Shown here piece by piece: positions 45,927 to 54,172 of a DNA stretch of 64,000 bases. A program made the translations under genes and the position numbers. Origin of the DNA: JAVKFY01 sp040223615 (GTDB taxonomy: Bacteria > Pseudomonadota > Alphaproteobacteria > GCA-2731375); NCBI GenBank assembly GCA_040223615.1, contig JAVKFY010000008.1:1-64000 (forward strand), in the 5' to 3' direction. Position 1 is the first letter of the stretch. The number at the start of each line of letters is the position of its first letter. The notes under the pieces were generated by a model. The model was not told the DNA's origin. It made no database searches and worked only from the letters and a program-made list of their open reading frames with translations.

Positions 45927-46354
45927 CAGTCGTCGTCTTCCGAGCCGCGCTGGGCGAAGGCGAAGAAGATGCCGACCATAGCGGCGGCCACGGTGGTGCC
46001 GACGCCGAACTCGATCACCAGGATACCGAGGTGCTGGCCGGCGACCTGCTCGGCCGCCAGCACCGAATAGTTCAAGTATTCGCCGCCCATCATCATGGTG
46101 GCGACGCCGACGCCGCCGTAGATCAGCACGCCGGCGGCGATGATCCGGATCAGCACCCAGCCGGGCATCACGTCGGCGGCCGCGTCGATGCCGAAGATCA
46201 GGCCGTAGAGGATCAGCGCGCTGGCCAGGATCACCCCGGCCTGAAACCCGCCGCCCGGCCCGAAGTCGCCGTGGAACTGCACGTACAGCGCGAACAGCAT
46301 GATGTAGGGGATCAGCATCTTGCTGATGATCCGCAGGACGCGATGGTGCTTCAC
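45926..46354 (-). CDS. mrpB: MrpB/MnhB-like subunit
   Basis: 142 residues from GTG 46354, overlapping the previous gene by GTGA; the open frame to 46903 is not coding-like. HGDFGPGGGFQAGVILASALILYGL is the MnhB family signature, followed by further helices. It is the small membrane subunit that in most Mrp operons follows the MrpA gene. Confidence 0.9.
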   Translation of the reverse strand: MKHHRVLRIISKMLIPYIMLFALYVQFHGDFGPGGGFQAGVILASALILYGLIFGIDAAADVMPGWVLIRIIAAGVLIYGGVGVATMMMGGEYLNYSVLAAEQVAGQHLGILVIEFGVGTTVAAAMVGIFFAFAQRGSEDDD

Positions 46355-46872
46355 GGCTCGCCGTCCTTGCGCCGGCCGCCACGCCCGATCAGGGCCAGTA
46401 CGGCGATCGCGGCGGTGAAGATCACCGCGACCTCGCCCAGCGTGTCGTAGCCGCGATAGCTGGCCAGCACCGAGGTCACCATGTTGGGCACCCCGATCTC
46501 GCTCGGCGAGGTGTCGATATAGCGCGGCGCCACGTGGGTGTGGACGGGGGCCATCGGGTCGCCAAAGGCGGGCAGCCCGGCGGTCGCGTAGAGCAGCACC
46601 GCGCCGGTCAGCAAAACCACCACGATCGGCAGGATCGGCGTGTGCACCGGAATCTTCTCGGTCGAGCGGGTCAGCGACAAGGTCGCCACGAACAGCACCG
46701 TCGAGACACCGGCGCCGACCGCCGCCTCGGTGAAGGCGACATCGACCGCGTCCAGCATCACGAACACCGACGCCGCCAGCAGGCTGTAGATGCCCGACAG
46801 CATCGCCACCGACAGCAGGTGGCGCAGCAGCAGGATCGCGATCGCGGTCGCGCCCATGAAGCTCAGCAGCAC
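46351..46872 (-). CDS. MbhD/DUF4040-like subunit (equivalent of the MrpA C-terminal region)
   Basis: 173 residues from GTG 46872 (no strong ribosome site; nine bases after the mrpG stop). The first part, MLSGIYSLLAASVFVMLDAVDVAFTEAAVGAG, is the MbhD-type domain (DxVDVAFTEAxVGAG motif); the second part carries further helices ending GRGGRRKDGEP, like MbhE. In classic Mrp operons these two domains are the C-terminus of the giant MrpA subunit. Here they stand alone, as in archaeal membrane-bound hydrogenases. Confidence 0.85.
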   Translation of the reverse strand: MLLSFMGATAIAILLLRHLLSVAMLSGIYSLLAASVFVMLDAVDVAFTEAAVGAGVSTVLFVATLSLTRSTEKIPVHTPILPIVVVLLTGAVLLYATAGLPAFGDPMAPVHTHVAPRYIDTSPSEIGVPNMVTSVLASYRGYDTLGEVAVIFTAAIAVLALIGRGGRRKDGEP

Positions 46873-46880
46873 GATGTCGA

Positions 46881-47231
46881 TCAGGGCTTCGATGGCTTGT
46901 CACCCCCGTCGGCCGGCTTGTTCATGTCGCGTCCGAGCAGCGGCCGCAGCCCGGCGGCAAGCGCCGCACGCGCCGTGGCGTGGCCCGAGGTCGGGCTGGT
47001 GAAGAAGATGATCGCGAAGATCAGGAGCAGCTTCACCGCCACCAGGGTTGGCCCGGCGAACACCAGCAGCCCGAGCAGGATCAGCCCGGCGCCGGCGGTG
47101 TCGGTGATGCCGGCGGGATGGATGCGGCTATACAGGTCCGGCATGCGCAGCAGCCCGATCCCGCCGATCAGCAGGAAAATCGAGCCGCCGGCCAGCAGCA
47201 CGCCCCCGACGATGTCGACTGCGAGTTCCAT
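46881..47231 (-). CDS. mrpG: MrpG/MnhG-like subunit
   Basis: 116 residues from ATG 47231. Three helices with IFLLIGGIGLLRMPDLYSRIHPAGITDTAG, the MnhG signature, and TLVAVKLLLIFAIIFFTSPTSGHATARAA. It overlaps mrpF by one base (TGATG). Confidence 0.9.
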   Translation of the reverse strand: MELAVDIVGGVLLAGGSIFLLIGGIGLLRMPDLYSRIHPAGITDTAGAGLILLGLLVFAGPTLVAVKLLLIFAIIFFTSPTSGHATARAALAAGLRPLLGRDMNKPADGGDKPSKP

Positions 47232-47530
47232 CACCGCCGCTTGCCGCCGCGCGCGCGCACCACTTCCGCCGTCAGCACGCCGAGGTCGCCGTATTTCACG
47301 AACTTCAACACCGCGATGTTGCCGATGAAGTTGAGCAGCGCGTAGAGCAGCGCGATGTCGAGGAATGCCGGCCGACCCATCAGGAAGCCGACCACGGCGA
47401 TCAGCAGCACCGTCTTGGTGCCGAAGGTATTCACCGCCAGCACCCGATCGAACACGGTCGGGCCGATGAAGGCGCGGGCCAGGGCCATCGCCATGGTCAG
47501 CAGGATCGCGATAGCTGTCGCGGCAAACAT
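47231..47530 (-). CDS. mrpF: MrpF/MnhF-like subunit
   Basis: 99 residues, three helices with ARAFIGPTVFDRVLAVNTFGTKTVLLIAVVG, the MnhF signature (GPTxxDRVLAxNxxG). It begins immediately after the mrpE stop. Required for antiport in known Mrp systems. Confidence 0.9.
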   Translation of the reverse strand: MFAATAIAILLTMAMALARAFIGPTVFDRVLAVNTFGTKTVLLIAVVGFLMGRPAFLDIALLYALLNFIGNIAVLKFVKYGDLGVLTAEVVRARGGKRR

Positions 47531-48052
47531 CTAGCTGTCGACCATCCAGGTCACCCGGCGGTCCATCTCGCCGCTCTCGATGTCGGCCGCGCCGGTCTCG
47601 GTGATGGCGTGCACCAGGATACTGCCCGGCTCCAGGTCGATCGAGATCGTACCCGGCGTCAATGTGATGGAGTTGGCGTAGATCACCTGGCCGAGGTCGC
47701 TGTCCTGAGAGGCGCGGGCCGGAAACAGTACCGGGTTGATCGGCAGCGACGGCGCCAGCGTGAGTTTGGCGACATCGATACTTGACTTCATGATCTCGAG
47801 CAGCAGCCAGGGGGTGTAGCGCACCGCGCGCCACAGGTGCTGGAAGGATTGTGCCTCGCCGTCCAGGATACCCAGTCGCCACGCGGCAAGCGTGCAGAAC
47901 AGCACGGACGCCGCACCCAACGCGAGCAGCAATGGCTGAAAGAAGCCGGACAACAGCAGCCAAAGACCGCCCAGCACAACCACAAGCACGACCACCCGCC
48001 AGCCCTGTACGCCGGGCGCTGGTTCGGGCGATGCGTCGGCCTGATTCGTCAC
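47531..48052 (-). CDS. mrpE: MrpE/MnhE-like subunit
   Basis: 173 residues from GTG 48052 with GGGAGG nine bases upstream. Two N-terminal helices precede RAVRYTPWLLLEIMKSSIDVAKLTLAPSLPINPVLF and NSITLTPGTISIDLEPGSILVHAI, the MnhE signature. It is the first gene of the Mrp operon. The Ala/Pro-rich N-terminus (TNQADASPEPAPG) is a short extension compared with typical MnhE. Confidence 0.9.
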   Translation of the reverse strand: MTNQADASPEPAPGVQGWRVVVLVVVLGGLWLLLSGFFQPLLLALGAASVLFCTLAAWRLGILDGEAQSFQHLWRAVRYTPWLLLEIMKSSIDVAKLTLAPSLPINPVLFPARASQDSDLGQVIYANSITLTPGTISIDLEPGSILVHAITETGAADIESGEMDRRVTWMVDS

Positions 48053-48082
48053 GACGCCACAGCCTCCCAGATCGGATTTTTC

Positions 48083-48110
48083 AACATAGCCCAGGAACAC
48101 CCTGGCGCAA
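48083..48110 (-). promoter_or_regulatory. Candidate promoter of the Mrp operon
   Basis: On the minus strand, TTGCGC (48105-48110) and TATGTT (48083-48088) are spaced 16 bp, 30 bases before the mrpE start. Matches to the housekeeping consensus are modest, so this is tentative. Confidence 0.3.
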
Positions 48111-48239
48111 CCCAAATCTGGTTTTCAAGACACGGGAAAGTCGCTGTGAATTCCGTATCTTCCGCCGATTGTCGACGGCAACATCACGTGTTAACCTTGG
48201 ACATCCGGGCTGCTGCGTAGCCAGGCTCAAGAAAAGTCA

Positions 48240-48809
48240 ATGAACGAAGATAACAAGAATGAGGGCGCGGCGCGCGAGCCCGAGGGAAGCGCGTCTGACG
48301 CAACCGTCACCCAGGGTACAGTAAAGTGGTTCGATGCCGTTAAGGGTTACGGCTTCATCGTACCCGAGAGCGGTGGCGCGGATGTTTTGTTGCACAAGAC
48401 GGTGCTCAGGCAGGCCGGGCACTCCATTGTGTACGAGGGTACGCGCGTTGTCTGCGAAGCCGTGGAGGGGCCGCGCGGCATGCAGGCCTTGAGAGTCATG
48501 GAGGTCGACGACAGCGAGGCCATCGTGCCCCGGCGCGGCCCGTCGCAGGGGCTGGCGCCGCGTGCCCGGACCCAGACCGTCGAGGTCGAGGCCAGCGGCG
48601 ACTTTCTCGAAGTCAAGGTCAAGTGGTTCAACCGCGTGCGCGGCTATGGCTTCGTCACGGAGGGCGAGGGCACGCCCGACGTCTTCGTCCACGTGGAAAC
48701 CCTGCGTCGCTTCGGCATTGAAGAGGTGCGTGCCGGCCAGTCGGCCCAGGTTCGCATCGGCACCGGGCCGAAGGGCCCGATGGTCGCCGAGATCAAGCTG
48801 CTGGATTGA
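48240..48809 (+). CDS. Double cold-shock domain protein
   Basis: 189 residues, two CSD folds. The first has GTVKWFDAVKGYGFIVPE and the second VKVKWFNRVRGYGFVTEG (RNP-1-like KGYGF/RGYGF), followed by DVFVHVETLRRFGI (RNP-2-like). A charged linker with many Arg/Pro joins the two, and the N-terminus is acidic and disordered. This two-domain form is common in Alphaproteobacteria; it probably acts as an RNA chaperone or regulator. It is divergent from the Mrp operon. Confidence 0.93.
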   Translation: MNEDNKNEGAAREPEGSASDATVTQGTVKWFDAVKGYGFIVPESGGADVLLHKTVLRQAGHSIVYEGTRVVCEAVEGPRGMQALRVMEVDDSEAIVPRRGPSQGLAPRARTQTVEVEASGDFLEVKVKWFNRVRGYGFVTEGEGTPDVFVHVETLRRFGIEEVRAGQSAQVRIGTGPKGPMVAEIKLLD

Positions 48810-48851
48810 CCCGTCGCTCGTGCGGTCGACCTACGGCCAAGGCCACACTAC

Positions 48852-48857
48852 TATAAT
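48852..48857 (+). promoter_or_regulatory. Candidate -10 element upstream of rplM
   Basis: A perfect TATAAT hexamer lies 101 bases before the rplM ATG, in the gap after the cold-shock gene. A weak -35 (tcgacc, 48826) lies 20 bases upstream, outside the ideal spacing. A housekeeping promoter for rplM-rpsI is plausible. Confidence 0.45.
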
Positions 48858-48958
48858 ACCGCAACAGTAAACTTCTGAGATTGCAGGCCGAATTGCGTTG
48901 ACGTGACGCTGGCACTGGGGTACATCGCGGCCCTCGAAACGCCAGATTGGATCGTCCC

Positions 48959-49423
48959 ATGAACACCTTTTCGGCCAAGGCCAGTGAGGTCGAGCGCAAG
49001 TGGTGGCTGATCGACGCTGAGGACGTCATCCTCGGTCGTCTCGCCGTCATCGTCGCCGACCGGCTGCGCGGCAAGCACAAGCCGATCTTCACCCCGCACG
49101 TCGACACCGGCGATCATGTCGTGGTCATCAACGCCGGGAAGATACGGCTGACCGGCAACAAGCGCGCCGACAAGACTTACTATTGGCACACCGGATTTCC
49201 CGGCGGCATCAAGCAGCGCACGGCAGGCCAGATTCTCGACGGCAAGCACCCGCAGCGGGTGGTCGAGAAGGCGGTGCAGCGGATGATCCCCAAGGGCCCG
49301 CTGGGGCGCGCCCAGCTGGGCAAGCTGCGGGTCTATGCCGGCGCCGAACATCCCCACGAGGCACAGCAGCCCCAGCCGCTCGACGTAGCCGGCATGAACG
49401 CGAAGAACAAGAGGAGCGCCTAG
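48959..49423 (+). CDS. rplM: 50S ribosomal protein L13
   Basis: 154 residues from ATG 48959. L13 family landmarks are WWLIDAEDVILGRLAVIVADRLRGKHKP, then GDHVVVINAGKIRLTGNK, and YYWHTGFPGGIKQRT and VEKAVQRMIPKGPLGR. Early-assembling large-subunit protein binding 23S rRNA and also a translational autoregulator of this operon in E. coli. It lies three bases before rpsI, the conserved bacterial pair. Confidence 0.97.
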   Translation: MNTFSAKASEVERKWWLIDAEDVILGRLAVIVADRLRGKHKPIFTPHVDTGDHVVVINAGKIRLTGNKRADKTYYWHTGFPGGIKQRTAGQILDGKHPQRVVEKAVQRMIPKGPLGRAQLGKLRVYAGAEHPHEAQQPQPLDVAGMNAKNKRSA

Positions 49424-49426
49424 CGC

Positions 49427-49948
49427 ATGGCCGAAGAACGCACAGGCGGTCTGCAGGACCTGAAGGAACTGGTGGCCGGCGCCGACGCGGCCCCGACGGG
49501 TGGCGACGACAGCGGCACGGTCGTGGGTGAGGCGGAGACGCCAAAGCCGCAGCGTGACGACCTGGGCCGCGCCTACGCCAGCGGCGCGCGCAAGGGCGCG
49601 GTCAGCCGCGTCTGGATCAAGCCCGGGCGCGGCATCATCACCGTCAACGGCCGCGACAGCCAGATCTACTTCGCGCGGCCGGTGCTGCGCATGCTGATCA
49701 ACCAGCCCTTCGTGGTCGCCGACCGCATCGGTCAGTATGACGTGATGTGCACCGTCAAGGGCGGCGGCCTGTCCGGCCAGGCCGGCGCGGTTCGCCACGG
49801 CATCTCCAAGGCGCTGGTGTACTACGAGCCGGAACTGCGCCCGCTGATGAAGCGCGGCGGCTTCCTGACCCGCGACAGCCGCGAGGTCGAGCGCAAGAAG
49901 TACGGCCGCGCCAAGGCCCGCCGCAGCTTCCAGTTCTCGAAGCGCTAG
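49427..49948 (+). CDS. rpsI: 30S ribosomal protein S9 with N-terminal extension
   Basis: 173 residues. The C-terminal ~125 residues are classical S9: GARKGAVSRVWIKPGRGIITVNGR, then GGGLSGQAGAVRHGISKALV and the basic KKYGRAKARRSFQFSKR tail reaching the P-site tRNA. The first ~45 residues are an acidic extension (EERTGGLQDLKELVAGADAA and so on) absent from most S9 but common in Alphaproteobacteria. It directly follows rplM. Confidence 0.97.
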   Translation: MAEERTGGLQDLKELVAGADAAPTGGDDSGTVVGEAETPKPQRDDLGRAYASGARKGAVSRVWIKPGRGIITVNGRDSQIYFARPVLRMLINQPFVVADRIGQYDVMCTVKGGGLSGQAGAVRHGISKALVYYEPELRPLMKRGGFLTRDSREVERKKYGRAKARRSFQFSKR

Positions 49949-49971
49949 TCGCGTATCGTTTCGCACGCTTC

Positions 49972-50001
49972 ACGGGGCGCGGCGCTGGCCGTGCCCCGTT
50001 T
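49972..50001 (+). terminator. Terminator of rplM-rpsI
   Basis: ACGGGGCGCGGC (49972-49983) pairs with GCCGTGCCCCGT (49988-49999) with one G-T wobble, around a GCTG loop, followed by tt. It lies 23 bases after the rpsI stop and before the carbonic-anhydrase-like gene. The U-run is short. Confidence 0.6.
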
Positions 50002-50040
50002 GGCGTTACACTGGTCGGCGACCTTTTTTAGGAGACGAGG

Positions 50041-50592
50041 ATGTCCGGTTTGATCCTGCCGTTCGACGGCAAGTATCCCGAGATCGCCGAGGGCGCCTGG
50101 ATCGCGCCGAACGCCACCGTCATCGGCAATGTGAAGATCGGCGCCGGCACCGGTATCTGGTACGGCTGCGTGCTGCGCGGCGATGTCGGGCTAATCGAGA
50201 TCGGCGAGCGTTGCAACATCCAGGACGGCACTGTCATCCACATCACCGGCGGCGTCCAGGACACCATTATCGGTGACGAGGTGAGCGTCGGGCACCAGGC
50301 GCTGCTGCACGGCTGCACCCTGGAGAGCGGTAGCTTCGTTGGCATGCGCGCCGCGTTGCTCGACTTCACCCATGTCGAGACCGGGGCCATGGTCGCTGCT
50401 GGCGCGCTGCTGACGCCCGGCAAGCGCGTGCCGAACGGCCAGCTCTGGGCCGGCAACCCGGCCAAGTACATGCGCGACCTGGGCCCGAAGGACGAAGAGC
50501 TGTTCTATTTCACCTACACGCACTACGCCGAGCTGGCACAGCGCCACGCCCAGTCGATCGCCGACGCCGGCCGCGCCGACGCGGCGGAGTAG
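50041..50592 (+). CDS. Gamma-carbonic anhydrase family protein (YrdA/PaaY-like)
   Basis: 183 residues of left-handed parallel beta-helix. Zinc-ligand histidines are His67 (GTVIHITGG), His85 (SVGHQALLHG) and His90. RGD at 46-48 and QDGTVIH are family-conserved. The C-terminus is the helix WAGNPAKYMRDLGPKDEELF. Many such proteins have weak or no carbonic anhydrase activity and may act on other substrates. It lies after the ribosomal operon. Confidence 0.92.
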   Translation: MSGLILPFDGKYPEIAEGAWIAPNATVIGNVKIGAGTGIWYGCVLRGDVGLIEIGERCNIQDGTVIHITGGVQDTIIGDEVSVGHQALLHGCTLESGSFVGMRAALLDFTHVETGAMVAAGALLTPGKRVPNGQLWAGNPAKYMRDLGPKDEELFYFTYTHYAELAQRHAQSIADAGRADAAE

Positions 50593-51579
50593 CTACTCCG
50601 CGGCCGGCAGGACGAGGTCTTGCTGGTCGGCGGTGTTGTAGTTGGCGTCGTACCACCACACCAGATAGTCGCCATAGCTGATTGGCGCGAAGCGCGGCGG
50701 GTTGGCCGCGTCGGTGCAGGTCGGCAGGCACTCGACCACCGCGTCCATGTGCGGCCCCAGGAAGTACGGGATGGCGTAGCGGTCGCGCCCGACCGGCGGG
50801 ATCGCGCGGTGCGCCGTCGACTGGTAACGGCCGTTGGTCCAGCGATGCATCATGTCGCCGCTGTTCACCACGAAGCTGTCCGGCACGTACGGCACGTCGA
50901 GCCAGCTCCCGTCCGGCCGCTTGATCTGCAGTCCCGGCACGTCGGATTGCGCCAGGAAGGTCATGAAGTTGGCGTCGGTGTGCGGCGCGATACCGTACTG
51001 CCCGGCCTCGGCCTCGCTCACCGCCGGGTAGTGCGACAGACGGAACGAGAACTGGCTCTCCGCGAAGGCCGCGTCGAAGAAGTCCGGTTCGAGGTCGAGC
51101 GACAGCGCCAGCGCTGGCAGCATCCGCCGGGCCATCGCGTCGACCGTGTCGGTGTACTCGATCAGGTTCTCGCGGAAACCGGGCAGGGCGGCCGGCCACT
51201 CGTTCGGTCCGGCGAAGCGTCGCCCGGCCCTGGCCAGCGGATCGTCGGGTCCGCGCTCGCGTTTGGTGAAAAAGGCTTCGTTCAGGTCCGGCTTGGCGTC
51301 TTCGCTGGCCCGCGAAGTGCGCACATTGTAGCGCCCGGCGGCCATGTAGCCGTTGTTGTGCCGGTTCATCAGCACGGCGCGCTTGGCTGCCATCGGCTGG
51401 TCGTGGAACCGCCGCGCCTCGGCGAAGGTGCGCGCGATCATGTCGGCCGGCACGCCGTGATTGACCAGGATCAGGAAGCCGCTGCCCTCGAACGCCTGGC
51501 GCAATTGTGGGGCCACGACCTTCCAGCCCGCCGGACCGTCGGCCAGCGGTGCCAGGTCGATCAGCGGGATCGCGTCCAT
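50593..51579 (-). CDS. 2-oxoglutarate/Fe(II) oxygenase, isopenicillin N synthase-like
   Basis: 328 residues. The N-terminal DIOX_N part has IPLIDLAPL and GFLILVNHGVPADMI. The iron site is His200, Asp202 (APHTDANFMTFL) and His257 (STAHRAI), and Arg267 (RYAIPYF) is placed to hold 2-oxoglutarate. Plant-type 2OG dioxygenase subfamily. It is last in the minus-strand set with the Rieske oxygenase subunits 10 bp upstream, so it may act on the same ring or side-chain substrate. Confidence 0.9.
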   Translation of the reverse strand: MDAIPLIDLAPLADGPAGWKVVAPQLRQAFEGSGFLILVNHGVPADMIARTFAEARRFHDQPMAAKRAVLMNRHNNGYMAAGRYNVRTSRASEDAKPDLNEAFFTKRERGPDDPLARAGRRFAGPNEWPAALPGFRENLIEYTDTVDAMARRMLPALALSLDLEPDFFDAAFAESQFSFRLSHYPAVSEAEAGQYGIAPHTDANFMTFLAQSDVPGLQIKRPDGSWLDVPYVPDSFVVNSGDMMHRWTNGRYQSTAHRAIPPVGRDRYAIPYFLGPHMDAVVECLPTCTDAANPPRFAPISYGDYLVWWYDANYNTADQQDLVLPAAE

Positions 51580-51589
51580 CGCGGGTCTC

Positions 51590-52105
51590 CTAGATCCAGG
51601 TTTGCAGCACGTAGTCGAACGGCGCGTCGTAGTTCAGCAGGTCGACCCGTTGCAGCCGGATGCGGAAGCCGTCGCCGGCGCGCACCAGGTGGTGGCGATA
51701 GCGGCCGGCGAAATAGCGCTGCTCGTCCAGCCGCAGTTCGACGACGTGGAATTTGGAGCGCACCACGACCTCGCTGTCGTCGGCGTCCTCCACGACGACA
51801 TTGCCGACCACGTGGGAGAGGCGGTTCGGGTTGGCCTGCGACCAGGCGCGCGGATGGGTGATGCGCTTCATGCGCGTGCGCATCAGGTAGTGGTCTTCGT
51901 AGAAAATGCTCGGGACGCCGTCGCCCGACGTGTGCTCCGGCTGCGCCGGCATCCAGTACTTGCCGTCCTTGGTGAACAGCGCCAGCCACTCCTCCCAGCG
52001 CCGTTCGTCGAGAATCTCAGCCTGGCGGTAGAGGAACTGTTCCACGTCGTGTTGCAGCGCCAGCCGGTCGGCCGCCGACGGCATCTGTACCGCGCCCACC
52101 GTCAT
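51590..52105 (-). CDS. Aromatic-ring-hydroxylating dioxygenase beta subunit
   Basis: 171 residues. NTF2-like beta-subunit fold: QHDVEQFLYRQAEILDERRWEEWLALF, then YWMPAQPEH, FYEDHYLMRTRMKRI and THPRAWSQANPNRLSHVVGNV. It has no metal site and stabilises the alpha hexamer. It lies one base after the alpha subunit gene, confirming a two-component terminal oxygenase. Confidence 0.9.
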   Translation of the reverse strand: MTVGAVQMPSAADRLALQHDVEQFLYRQAEILDERRWEEWLALFTKDGKYWMPAQPEHTSGDGVPSIFYEDHYLMRTRMKRITHPRAWSQANPNRLSHVVGNVVVEDADDSEVVVRSKFHVVELRLDEQRYFAGRYRHHLVRAGDGFRIRLQRVDLLNYDAPFDYVLQTWI

Positions 52106-52106
52106 C

Positions 52107-53414
52107 TCAGGCCCCCCGCATGTAGTTGGCCCAGGCCCCGAACATGTGCCGCATCGGCAGTTCGGAGAGCCCGGTGACCGAGGTGGTGACGCCGTCTTCG
52201 GCCGGGTCCTGGCCGGCGTTGCGGTGGAAGCTGACCCAGTCGCCGCCGTCCGACATCAGGCCCTGGTGGCAGCGCCAGAAATTGTGCAGGTCATCGGCGT
52301 TGACCATGGTCGAGGGCGAGTTCACCAGATTGTAGTAGTCCAACGAACGCCGGTAGATCGCCTCCGGCGCGCCTTTCAGCCGGAAGTGCCAGATCTCGGT
52401 CAGCGTGCGGTCGGCGGCCAGCGGACGCACCGCGCGCAACTGCTGCAACGGCGACTGTACCGAAAGGCACGGATAGACCAGCACGTGGTGGATGTTGGTG
52501 TTGAAGATCTCCTCCATGCGCTCCTTGCCGTAGGCCTTCTCCATCACCCGCTCGTATTCCAGCGTGTCCGGATCGGTCGGGCGCAGGCCCATGTAGCCCT
52601 GCAGCATGCAGTGGCCATGCGGGTGGCCGGCGGTCTCCAGCCCATCCCACTTGTAGATCGGCGTCGTGAAGGCGCTGAGGTAGTGATAGGAGAGCGGCGC
52701 CGCGTTGCCGGTCTCCGCCTGCATCTCCTTCTCCACGTCTTCGGCCGCCTTGCCGGTCGAGCCGTGCGTGATCGACGGATGCAGCGCGTCGAGCTGGTTC
52801 TCCAGGAAGATCTTCCAGTTCGACTTCTGGATCACCCGGAAGCAATTCGGCACCACCTCGACCTCGCCCTCCGGCGCACGGTCGCAAATGTCGTCGAACG
52901 CCTGCTTGGCGCCGCCGAGCCAGCTGACCAGGTCCGGACCGCTCTGCGCCAGGCTGGCGAAGACGAAGCCGCGATAGCTGTCGTAGCGCGCTGCCGGCTT
53001 CATCCGCGCATCGTCGTCGGTGAAGCGCGTGTTGTCGTAGCCGTTGGGCGCGGGGATCGCGTGCTTGGAGCCGTCCAGCTTGAACTGCCAGGAATGGTAC
53101 GAGCAGGTGAACGTGTTGCCGGCGTTGCCCATGTGGCCGTTGCACAGCATCGCGCCGCGGTGCGGGCAGCGGTTGTAGAGCACGTGCACCTTGCCGTCGT
53201 CGGCGCGCACCATGACCATCGGCTGGCGGCCGATGACGAAGGTGGTGAAGTCGCCGACATTCGGCACCTGGCTTTCGTGCCCGGCGTAGATCCACGACTT
53301 GTAGAAGATCTGGTCCAGCTCGCGCTGGAACACCGCGTCGCTGACATAGCAGTCGCGGTGCACGCGGTCCGGTTCGACCAGGGTGTCGATGTCGAAGCGG
53401 GTATCCAGCGGCAT
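52107..53414 (-). CDS. Rieske dioxygenase alpha subunit
   Basis: 435 residues. Rieske [2Fe-2S] ligands are Cys83, His85, Cys104 and His107 (NRCPHRGAML and CSYHSWQF). The mononuclear iron site is formed by His212 and His217 (LDALHPSITHG), with the bridging Asp209 in ENQLDALH linking the two centres; a later Asp (NADDLHNF region) probably completes it. Oxidises an aromatic or related ring to a cis-dihydrodiol using electrons from a reductase not encoded here. It is preceded by a 50-bp gap to livF. Confidence 0.92.
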   Translation of the reverse strand: MPLDTRFDIDTLVEPDRVHRDCYVSDAVFQRELDQIFYKSWIYAGHESQVPNVGDFTTFVIGRQPMVMVRADDGKVHVLYNRCPHRGAMLCNGHMGNAGNTFTCSYHSWQFKLDGSKHAIPAPNGYDNTRFTDDDARMKPAARYDSYRGFVFASLAQSGPDLVSWLGGAKQAFDDICDRAPEGEVEVVPNCFRVIQKSNWKIFLENQLDALHPSITHGSTGKAAEDVEKEMQAETGNAAPLSYHYLSAFTTPIYKWDGLETAGHPHGHCMLQGYMGLRPTDPDTLEYERVMEKAYGKERMEEIFNTNIHHVLVYPCLSVQSPLQQLRAVRPLAADRTLTEIWHFRLKGAPEAIYRRSLDYYNLVNSPSTMVNADDLHNFWRCHQGLMSDGGDWVSFHRNAGQDPAEDGVTTSVTGLSELPMRHMFGAWANYMRGA

Positions 53415-53464
53415 GGTCGCTCTCCTCGGGTCTCGCCTGATCGCGGATTATGCGTAAAGCGCGC

Positions 53465-54172
53465 CTAGCCGGCCAGACCGAACAGGCGGTTGAGTTGTCC
53501 AGGGTCGTCCTTCAGCGTCTGGCTGGCGCCATCGAAGGCGATACGACCACGGTCCATCACCACCGCGCGGGCGGCGAAGTCGAGCGCCAGCCTGGCCTTC
53601 TGCTCGACCAGCAGGATGGTCATGTTCTCGGTTTCGCGCAGCCGCTCGATGGCTTCGACCAGCTCCGCCACGATGACCGGCGCCAGACCTTCCGACGGCT
53701 CGTCCATCAGCAGCACCGACGGACTCGCCATCAAGGCGCGGCCGATCGCCAGCATCTGCTGCTCCCCGCCGGAAAGCTGGTTGCCGTAGGCCCGCCGCCG
53801 CTCCGCCAGGCGCGGGAACAGGTCCAGCACGCGATCCGCGGTCCAGGGTCCACCGCGCGCGGCGACAGACAGGTTCTCCAGCACCGACAGCGATGGAAAC
53901 ACCTCGCGTTCCTGCGGGACGTAGCCCAGGCCGGCGCCCGCGCGTTTCGGCAGCGCGATGCGGGACAGGTCGTTGCCGTGCAGGTGCAGCGTGCCGGCAT
54001 GCACCCGCACCAGGCCCATGACGGTGGCGAGCAGGGTGGTCTTGCCGACGCCGTTGCGGCCCAGGATCGACACGCTCTCGCCGGCCGCGACCGTGAGGTC
54101 GACGCCCTCCAGCACCACCGTGGCGCCATAGCCGGCATACACGCCCTTCAGAACAAGCGCCGGCTCAGTCAT
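53465..54172 (-). CDS. livF: Branched-chain amino acid-type ABC transporter ATPase LivF
   Basis: 235 residues from ATG 54172, overlapping livG by eight bases. Walker A is GRNGVGKTT (38-46), the Q-loop is VPQEREVFPSLSV, the signature is LSGGEQQMLAIGRAL, Walker B is VLLMDEPSEGLAP and the H-loop is VEQKARLAL. The EREVFPSL loop is that of LivF. The last gene of the operon K-H-M-G-F. Confidence 0.93.
   Translation of the reverse strand: MTEPALVLKGVYAGYGATVVLEGVDLTVAAGESVSILGRNGVGKTTLLATVMGLVRVHAGTLHLHGNDLSRIALPKRAGAGLGYVPQEREVFPSLSVLENLSVAARGGPWTADRVLDLFPRLAERRRAYGNQLSGGEQQMLAIGRALMASPSVLLMDEPSEGLAPVIVAELVEAIERLRETENMTILLVEQKARLALDFAARAVVMDRGRIAFDGASQTLKDDPGQLNRLFGLAG

Noticed and set aside
40590..48052. 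Respiratory complex I operon
   Set aside because: No NuoB, C, D, G or similar redox subunits; MnhB, E, F and G homologues identify an antiporter.
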